A stretch of DNA of 33,628 nucleotides, taken from Dehalococcoidales bacterium (GTDB taxonomy: Bacteria; Chloroflexota; Dehalococcoidia; Dehalococcoidales; BS750m-G39). This document shows positions 29,209 to 33,628 of this stretch, one piece after another (within the stretch, counting starts at the first letter, position 1; every line of letters starts with the position of its first letter). The stretch lies in assembly GCA_022865485.1 (NCBI GenBank), contig JALHSZ010000007.1:1-33628 (forward strand). Direction: 5' to 3'. The translations under genes were made by a program, and so were the position numbers. The notes below the pieces were generated by a model. The model did not search any database. It saw only the letters and a program-made list of their open reading frames with translations, and was not told the DNA's origin.

Positions 29209-29859
29209 GTGAATAATAATAAAGAAATCTTCGACCAGATAGCCCCGAGCTGGTATAACTTCCGCCACTGGTCTATATTCCGCACCGAGCTGGAGGCGCT
29301 GGCTTGGCGCTGGCAAAAGGGCAGGCTGCTTAACGTCGGCTGCGCCCACGGCCCCGACTTTCTGCCCTTCAAGGACGGCTTTGAGCTCTACGGGGTGGAC
29401 TTCTCCGCCGAGATGCTCAAGCTCGCCGAGAAATACTCTCAAAAATTCGGCTTTGCTGTCCAACTGGCGCTGGCTGATGTCCGCCGCCTGCCTTATCCCG
29501 ACGAAAGCTTCGACTGGGCAATCTCGGTGGCGACCTACCACCACCTGGGGGGTGGGGAACATCAAGAGGCATTAAGGGAGCTGAAACGGGTATTAAAACC
29601 CGGTGGCGAAGCCTTTATCACGGTATGGAACCGCGGGCAGCCCCGCTTCTGGTTCAAGCCCAAAGAGGTGAAAGTCCCCTGGCGGCAGAGGGGCAAGACC
29701 CTCTATCGCCGCTACTACCTCTTTAGTTATGCCGAGCTGGAGAGGCTGGCCAAAGAGGCGGGCTTTGAGGTAATAAAGTCTTTCCCCGAAAGCGCCTACC
29801 GCTTCCCGCTGAAGGCTTTCTCCAGGAATATATGCCTACTGGTAAAGAAGAGAGATTAA
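29209..29859 (+). CDS. Class I SAM methyltransferase, Trm9/ALKBH8-like
   Basis: This 216-residue protein has the SAM-binding motif I LLNVGCAHGPDF (40-51), D64 in YGVDFS, DVRRLPYPDESFDWAISVAT (91-110) and YHHLGGG. The downstream features match the Trm9/ALKBH8 methyltransferase pattern: ELKRVLKPGGEAFITVW, a conserved VPW (156-158), and a YYLFSYAELERL segment (169-180) in place of the usual RYYHLF. Trm9 methylates cm5U34 to mcm5U34 in eukaryotic tRNA. The start is GTG 29209, right after a G-rich Shine-Dalgarno-like run. It is divergent from elp3, whose product would make its substrate. Its 3' end overlaps the GNAT gene's stop by 4 bases. Substrate assignment is inference from motifs and context. 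Confidence 0.65.
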   Translation: MNNNKEIFDQIAPSWYNFRHWSIFRTELEALAWRWQKGRLLNVGCAHGPDFLPFKDGFELYGVDFSAEMLKLAEKYSQKFGFAVQLALADVRRLPYPDESFDWAISVATYHHLGGGEHQEALRELKRVLKPGGEAFITVWNRGQPRFWFKPKEVKVPWRQRGKTLYRRYYLFSYAELERLAKEAGFEVIKSFPESAYRFPLKAFSRNICLLVKKRD

Positions 29860-30347
29860 TCTTTAGCGGTTCGGGTGTAGATGACCAGCTCGCTGCGGTG
29901 GAAGCCCAGCCCCTGGAAATAGTTCTGCAGCTCCCAGTGACGCTCGTCGACGACGGCGCGCACCGTCTCAACCCCTCTGGAGTGGCAGCGCTTGACCAGG
30001 GCGTCAACCAGTTTGCTGGCAATACCCTGCTTCTGGTAGTCGGGGTCAACAATCAACATGTGGATGATACCCACTTCGTCGACGGGTATGCCGGCGAAGG
30101 CTAACCGCCCCCAGATAAAGCCGACAACCTTGCCGTTGACTTCGGCGACACAGCTCAGGTCGAGCGGACCGCCGGGATTGGTCGAGGCTACCTCGTCAAA
30201 GGTCATGGCGCCCCGGTAGCTTAAGCGGCTCCGCTTGGTGCCGGGTATCTTTTCCTCCCTGATTTTGCTGTAAACGGCTAACATGGCGTCGATATCGCTG
30301 CGCTCCATGGGTCTTATCTTTATTTCTTTCTCGGTACTGGTCATCAT
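29856..30347 (-). CDS. GNAT-family N-acetyltransferase
   Basis: This 163-residue protein has the acetyl-CoA-binding region VDPDYQKQGIASKLVDALV (motif A, Q/RxxGxA/G) preceded by VGIIHMLIV, and a C-terminal YFQGLGFHRSELVIYTR. The acyl acceptor is unknown. GGGAGG lies 5 bases before ATG 30347; ATG 30344 is also possible, and a GTG at 30353 abuts the site. It lies downstream of rimI on the same strand with a 71-base gap, and its stop overlaps the methyltransferase stop from the other strand. Confidence 0.75.
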   Translation of the reverse strand: MMTSTEKEIKIRPMERSDIDAMLAVYSKIREEKIPGTKRSRLSYRGAMTFDEVASTNPGGPLDLSCVAEVNGKVVGFIWGRLAFAGIPVDEVGIIHMLIVDPDYQKQGIASKLVDALVKRCHSRGVETVRAVVDERHWELQNYFQGLGFHRSELVIYTRTAKD

Positions 30348-30418
30348 AATCACCTCCCGCTTTGTGTTTGTCGGAAAACCCGGGCTGCTTCCGGTAATAA
30401 GCGGTATGTAGAAGTCTA

Positions 30419-30955
30419 TTAGCTTTTATTAGCTTTTGTCAACAGCTTCTTCATTTCTTCAGAATGCGCCCGCTTCAGCCTTTTCAGCTTTTTCTTGACT
30501 TGGGCTGATTTGACATCCTCTATGGTCATCAGCACCGCGTCCTCCCGGTTATCGGTATAGTAGCCGCGGCGCAATCCCACCCTGACGAAGCCGTACTTGG
30601 CGTAGAGCTTCTGGGCTTCGGTGTTGGAGGCGCGCACCTCCAGCGTAATAAGATTCGCCCCCAGCTCTATAGCCAGCTCGATAATGGCGATGAGCAAGGC
30701 CTCTCCTATCCCCTGGCGACGGTGCTTTTCCCGCACGGCGATGTTGGTTATGTGGGCTTCGTCCACCAGCATCCAGAGGCCGGCAAAACCAATAATATGG
30801 TGCCCCGCCCCCTCATCACCGGCGACGATATAGTGGGCCAGCCCGTTTTTCAGCTCACGCTCGTAGTTGGCTGGAGGCCACAGGGTAGGGAAGGCTTCAC
30901 GGTCAATTTCGGTGACCTGGGGGACGTCCTCCTGGCTCATCAAACGCAGATACAT
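30419..30955 (-). CDS. rimI: RimI-type ribosomal protein uS18/bS18 N-acetyltransferase
   Basis: This 178-residue protein carries the RimI signatures HITNIAVREKHRRQGIGEAL (acetyl-CoA loop), LEVRASNTEAQKLYAKYGF and VGLRRGYYTDNREDAVLMT. RimI acetylates the N-terminus of a ribosomal S18-type protein and can act on other proteins. A Lys-rich C-terminal extension (about 150-178) goes beyond the ~150 residues usual for the family. It is encoded upstream of another GNAT gene on the same strand and divergent from the sigma factor gene. Confidence 0.82.
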   Translation of the reverse strand: MYLRLMSQEDVPQVTEIDREAFPTLWPPANYERELKNGLAHYIVAGDEGAGHHIIGFAGLWMLVDEAHITNIAVREKHRRQGIGEALLIAIIELAIELGANLITLEVRASNTEAQKLYAKYGFVRVGLRRGYYTDNREDAVLMTIEDVKSAQVKKKLKRLKRAHSEEMKKLLTKANKS

Positions 30956-31112
30956 CTAAATTCCATCCTCGGAGAGGTTATGGTGTCGGGATTATTTTAT
31001 CATATCCCCCCACTTTTTTGTGGCTCTCCAAACTATCTTTTCGCCCTTTGCTTCGTTATACTATATGCACAGGATAACGCCATAGTTTCCCTAATCTAGA
31101 GGGAGTTGTCAG

Positions 31113-31652
31113 GTGCAAGGTGAAGAGAGCCTGGTTCAGCGGGCGAAAAACAATGACCAGGAGGCGTTTGCCCAGCTGTACGAGGAGCATTTCGATAAGA
31201 TTTATCGCTATCTGGCTCTGAGGATAGGCAATGAGATGGAGGCGGAAGATATGACTCAGCAGGTCTTCTTAAACGCGCTCCAGTCAATCTCCTCCTTTCG
31301 GTGGAAGGGGGTGCCCTTCTCCGCCTGGCTCTACCGCATCGCCCACAACCAGGCGGTCGACCACCTGAGAAAAAATAAGAAGCGCAGTACTGTCCCCCTG
31401 GATGAGTCGCTGGCGAGTAGCGGGGATAGCCCCCCCTCCGCCGCCGAGCGCAAGATGGATATCGAGCAGCTGCTGGCGGCGACCAGGCGGCTGACCGAGG
31501 CGCAGCGCGAGGTAATCTCGCTGCGCTTTACCAGCGAGCTATCCATCGCTCAGGTAGCCGGGATTATGGGCAAGAGCGAGGGGGCGGTAAAGGCGCTGCA
31601 GCACAGTGCCATCGTCGCCCTGCGACGGACAATGTTGGTGACGGAACAATGA
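31113..31652 (+). CDS. ECF-type RNA polymerase sigma factor
   Basis: This 179-residue sigma factor has region 2 (about 18-88, with EAFAQLYEEHFDKIYRYLAL and EAEDMTQQVFLNAL, then PFSAWLYRIAHNQAVDHLRK) and region 4 (about 120-175, with TEAQREVISLRFTSELSIAQVAGIMG), which bind the -10 and -35 elements. Region 1 and 3 are absent, as expected for group IV. The start is GTG 31113 with GAGGGAG 7 bases upstream. The stop overlaps the start of the DUF5667 gene by 4 bases (ATGA), so the two are translationally coupled. Confidence 0.88.
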   Translation: MQGEESLVQRAKNNDQEAFAQLYEEHFDKIYRYLALRIGNEMEAEDMTQQVFLNALQSISSFRWKGVPFSAWLYRIAHNQAVDHLRKNKKRSTVPLDESLASSGDSPPSAAERKMDIEQLLAATRRLTEAQREVISLRFTSELSIAQVAGIMGKSEGAVKALQHSAIVALRRTMLVTEQ

Positions 31653-32545
31653 CAGATAAAGAATTCAATAATATCTTGGACGAATGCCTGGAGCGGATAG
31701 TGCTCGATGGCGAAACCATGGAGCAGTGCCTCAGGCGCTATCCGGAGCAGGCCGCCGAGCTCGAGCCTCTTCTGGAGACGGTGCTGTCGGTCAAGGGAGC
31801 GTCGGCAATTCAGCCGAGGCCCGAGTTTAAAGCCAGGGCAAGGTACCGGTTCCGCTCGGCACTGGGTGAGAAAGTCGCCCCCAAACACCGTTCCTTCTTC
31901 GGCTGGGTGCCGCGGTGGGCGACGGCGCTGGCTATCGTCCTCGTCGTGCTCATGGCGGGGGGAGGCACTGTAGCCGCCGCCAGCAATAGCATGCCCGATA
32001 GTATCCTCTACCCGGTCAAGCTGGCTACCGAGAATGTGCAGCTGGCGCTGACCACCTCTGAGCTGGGCAAGGCCAGGCTCTGCGCCAACTTTGCCGACAG
32101 GAGGGTGGCCGAGATAATCTATATGGCGGACAGGGGTGACGCCCATCAGGTGGAGCTAATCACCGAGCGCCTGGATGACCGCCTGGAAATGCTGGTTGTT
32201 CTGGCCTCGGAGCTGGAAGCGGGTGAGTCGCAAGAATTTTTGGCGGCGTCGGGTGGCGCAGAAGCCGCACCCGAGGAGCCGGCGGTGGATGGCGAAGACA
32301 CTGAACCCGTGGTGCCAGTGACGGAGGAGTCCAGGGGGTTGTGGGGGGGGTTGGGCAAGAATGGCCATGGACAGGCTCAAGATCGGGCTGGACTCCAAAC
32401 GACAGTGGCGGACGCGGCGGCTAACAACGGCGCGGTGATGAGGGCGATGCTGGATGAAGTGCCCGAATCGGTGAGAGCAGCCCTGCTGGAGGCGATTGCG
32501 GTATTGGAAGATGGCTACGAAAAGGTCCTCCAAGCCCTGGAATAA
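31649..32545 (+). CDS. DUF5667-type membrane protein, probable anti-sigma partner
   Basis: This 298-residue protein has a cytoplasmic N-terminus (1-88, with LDECLERIVLDGETMEQCLR), one membrane helix at about 91-112 (ALAIVLVVLMAGGGTVAAAS), and an outer domain starting MPDSILYPVKLATENVQLAL, the DUF5667 signature. FADRRVAEI follows, and a low-complexity acidic stretch (about 205-230) leads to a helical C-terminus. The layout and coupling with the ECF sigma gene suggest an anti-sigma factor that senses something outside the membrane, but the zinc-type anti-sigma motif is absent. A terminator at 32570-32599 ends the pair. Confidence 0.75.
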   Translation: MTDKEFNNILDECLERIVLDGETMEQCLRRYPEQAAELEPLLETVLSVKGASAIQPRPEFKARARYRFRSALGEKVAPKHRSFFGWVPRWATALAIVLVVLMAGGGTVAAASNSMPDSILYPVKLATENVQLALTTSELGKARLCANFADRRVAEIIYMADRGDAHQVELITERLDDRLEMLVVLASELEAGESQEFLAASGGAEAAPEEPAVDGEDTEPVVPVTEESRGLWGGLGKNGHGQAQDRAGLQTTVADAAANNGAVMRAMLDEVPESVRAALLEAIAVLEDGYEKVLQALE

Positions 32546-32569
32546 CCCCATCTTTCCCCAAAATCGCCT

Positions 32570-32599
32570 AAGTCGCTACTAACCAAAAGGCGACTTTTT
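32570..32599 (+). terminator. Rho-independent terminator of the sigma/anti-sigma operon
   Basis: AAGTCGC (32570-32576) pairs with GCGACTT (32590-32596) across a 13-base loop, followed by TTT. Confidence 0.6.
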
Positions 32600-32650
32600 C
32601 GTTATATATAAGTGGAAGCAATAAAAGCAATTCTGAAAAGGAGGTGAATT

Positions 32651-33412
32651 ATGAAACGGAATTTGCTATTGGTGATAGGTATGGTGGTGATAAGTCTGGC
32701 ACTGGTGCTATCCCTGGTCGGTTTTTCCGCCTGCACGGCGGGCCCGACCGAGTTCGGCACGATAGACATAAGCAGCCAGCAGGAAGGGCTCTGGGTCAGC
32801 GGCGAAGGCAAGGTCACCGTCACCCCCGACCTGGCTACCCTGTACTTGGGCATTGAGGCTCAGGCTGACACTGTCGCCGAGGCTCAATCTCAGGCGGTTG
32901 GAGCTATGGATGCGGTGATGGCCGCACTGGCGGCTAGTGGCATCGCTGAGAAGGATATTCAGACCCAGTATTTCAGCATCGAGCAGGTAACCAGCTGGGA
33001 TAAGGACACGGGGGAGGAGATTGTGACTGGCTACCGGGTGACCAATATGGTGACGGCCAAGATAAGGGATATAGATAACGTTGGCTCTACTATTGATGCC
33101 GTCGCTGCTGCCGGTGGAGACTTAGTCCGCATCAGCAGCATCGCCTTCTCGGTCGATGACCCCTCGGCATACTATGAAGAGGCACGAGAAGAGGCAATGG
33201 CTGATGCCAAAGCCAAGGCCGAGCAGCTGGCTTACCTGGCTGGAATCGAGCTGGGCAAGCCGACCTATATCTCAGAGTGGTCATCATCTCCCGTTTCTTC
33301 CCGTGAGATATATTATGATGCAGCAGTCCCGGCACCAATGCCGACTCCAATCAGCCCCGGAGAGCTGGATATTACCCTTACCGTCCAGGTGGCTTATGCC
33401 ATCGAGGACTGA
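32651..33412 (+). CDS. SIMPL (DUF541) domain lipoprotein
   Basis: This 253-residue protein begins with a lipoprotein signal (VVISLALVLSLVGFSAC, lipid-modified C28 likely). The SIMPL domain shows VSGEGKVTVTPDLATLYLGI, QTQYFSIEQV and GYRVTNMVTAKIRDIDNVG. A helical EEAREEAMADAKAKAEQLA precedes the C-terminal LDITLTVQVAYAIED strand. The family forms ring-like envelope assemblies of poorly known role. AGGAGG lies 6 bases before the ATG. It may belong to the regulon of the ECF sigma upstream, but its own promoter (an A/T-rich TATATA near 32603) was not clearly resolved. Confidence 0.85.
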   Translation: MKRNLLLVIGMVVISLALVLSLVGFSACTAGPTEFGTIDISSQQEGLWVSGEGKVTVTPDLATLYLGIEAQADTVAEAQSQAVGAMDAVMAALAASGIAEKDIQTQYFSIEQVTSWDKDTGEEIVTGYRVTNMVTAKIRDIDNVGSTIDAVAAAGGDLVRISSIAFSVDDPSAYYEEAREEAMADAKAKAEQLAYLAGIELGKPTYISEWSSSPVSSREIYYDAAVPAPMPTPISPGELDITLTVQVAYAIED

Positions 33413-33474
33413 CGAGAGTTTTTGGTTATGAGGTTGGGGATGCCTTAGCCAGCCCGTATGGCTGATATTAGAGG

Positions 33475-33508
33475 GGGAGTCCTTCAGAGAAGGACTCCCT
33501 TTTATTTT
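33475..33508 (+). terminator. Rho-independent terminator between SIMPL gene and queH
   Basis: GGGAGTCCTTC (33475-33485), loop AGA, GAAGGACTCCC (33489-33499), then TTTTATTTT. The 11-bp stem is the same core as the palindrome at 9114-9141. The T-tract overlaps the last codons of the convergent queH gene. Confidence 0.85.
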
Positions 33509-33628
33509 ATGGTTGTGTCGCCGTAGCGTTCCCACTCGCTGTAGACACAGCCGCAGTATTGCTGGCGGTGCAGATTCATCGGCTTGGTGATGTGGCGGCT
33601 GTCCGAGTAGCGTTTCCTCAAGTCGGCG
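33502..33628 (-). CDS. queH: Epoxyqueuosine reductase QueH, C-terminal part
   Basis: The minus-strand frame that enters from the right edge encodes RKRYSDSRHITKPMNL followed by HRQQYCGCVYSEWERYG and ends TTIK with TAA at 33502-33504. This is the C-terminal signature of QueH (DUF208), including the conserved CGCxYSE cysteines that bind the metal/cluster. QueH reduces epoxyqueuosine to queuosine in tRNA. The rest of the gene lies beyond the window. Confidence 0.75.
   Translation of the reverse strand, partial: ADLRKRYSDSRHITKPMNLHRQQYCGCVYSEWERYGDTTIK

Overview
The window (about 58% G+C by eye) looks like a chromosomal segment of a Chloroflexota bacterium, most likely class Dehalococcoidia. 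This is inferred from protein character: a bacterial Elp3, a DUF5667-type anti-sigma partner, a TIGR03960-type radical SAM enzyme, and signal peptides of the 'RIL..VVLSLLMVAIPA' kind. It was not tested by any database search. Many promoters match the sigma-70 consensus with 17-bp spacing, and several genes start at GTG or TTG behind good Shine-Dalgarno sites.

Layout. 0-4.2 kb is host sequence: a radical SAM enzyme, an orphan ribbon-helix-helix (RHH) regulator behind a perfect consensus promoter overlapped by 9-bp iterons, the rpsU-yqeY operon, and a COG2509-type FAD dehydrogenase. 4.2-12.3 kb is a leftward phage structural operon, in transcription order: Cys-cluster/HTH protein, portal, scaffold, capsid, a small virion protein, a repeat-rich virion protein, head-tail connector, a small protein, a holin-like protein, a tail-hub/propeller protein and a 70-aa protein. 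12.3-21.8 kb is a non-phage block: two paralogous IPT/TIG surface proteins flanking an MMPL/RND exporter, a zinc-ribbon patatin phospholipase, a small zinc-ribbon protein, the deletion relic of a second patatin gene, and an SDR oxidoreductase between ~50-bp direct repeats. 21.8-23.7 kb resumes the phage module on the same leftward strand: large terminase, probable small terminase, and a 48-aa overlapping ORF.

23.7-33.6 kb is host sequence: a CdsZ-like zinc-ribbon coiled coil, RNase HI and the RNase P RNA; an S41 protease, a membrane protein and a zincin; Elp3 with a Trm9-like methyltransferase; two GNAT acetyltransferases including RimI; an ECF sigma factor with its DUF5667 partner; a SIMPL lipoprotein; and the 3' end of queH.

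The most interesting structure is the split phage module. Terminase and portal genes, normally adjacent, are separated by about 9.5 kb of surface, export and lipase genes, yet both phage units begin with nearly the same 19-bp operator/-10 sequence (16 of 19 identical). No integrase, replication, tape-measure or recognisable endolysin gene is visible, so this is either a decayed prophage or a domesticated, possibly gene-transfer-agent-like, particle module. The second notable point is Elp3 beside a Trm9/ALKBH8-like methyltransferase, which suggests a bacterial mcm5U34 tRNA-modification pair.
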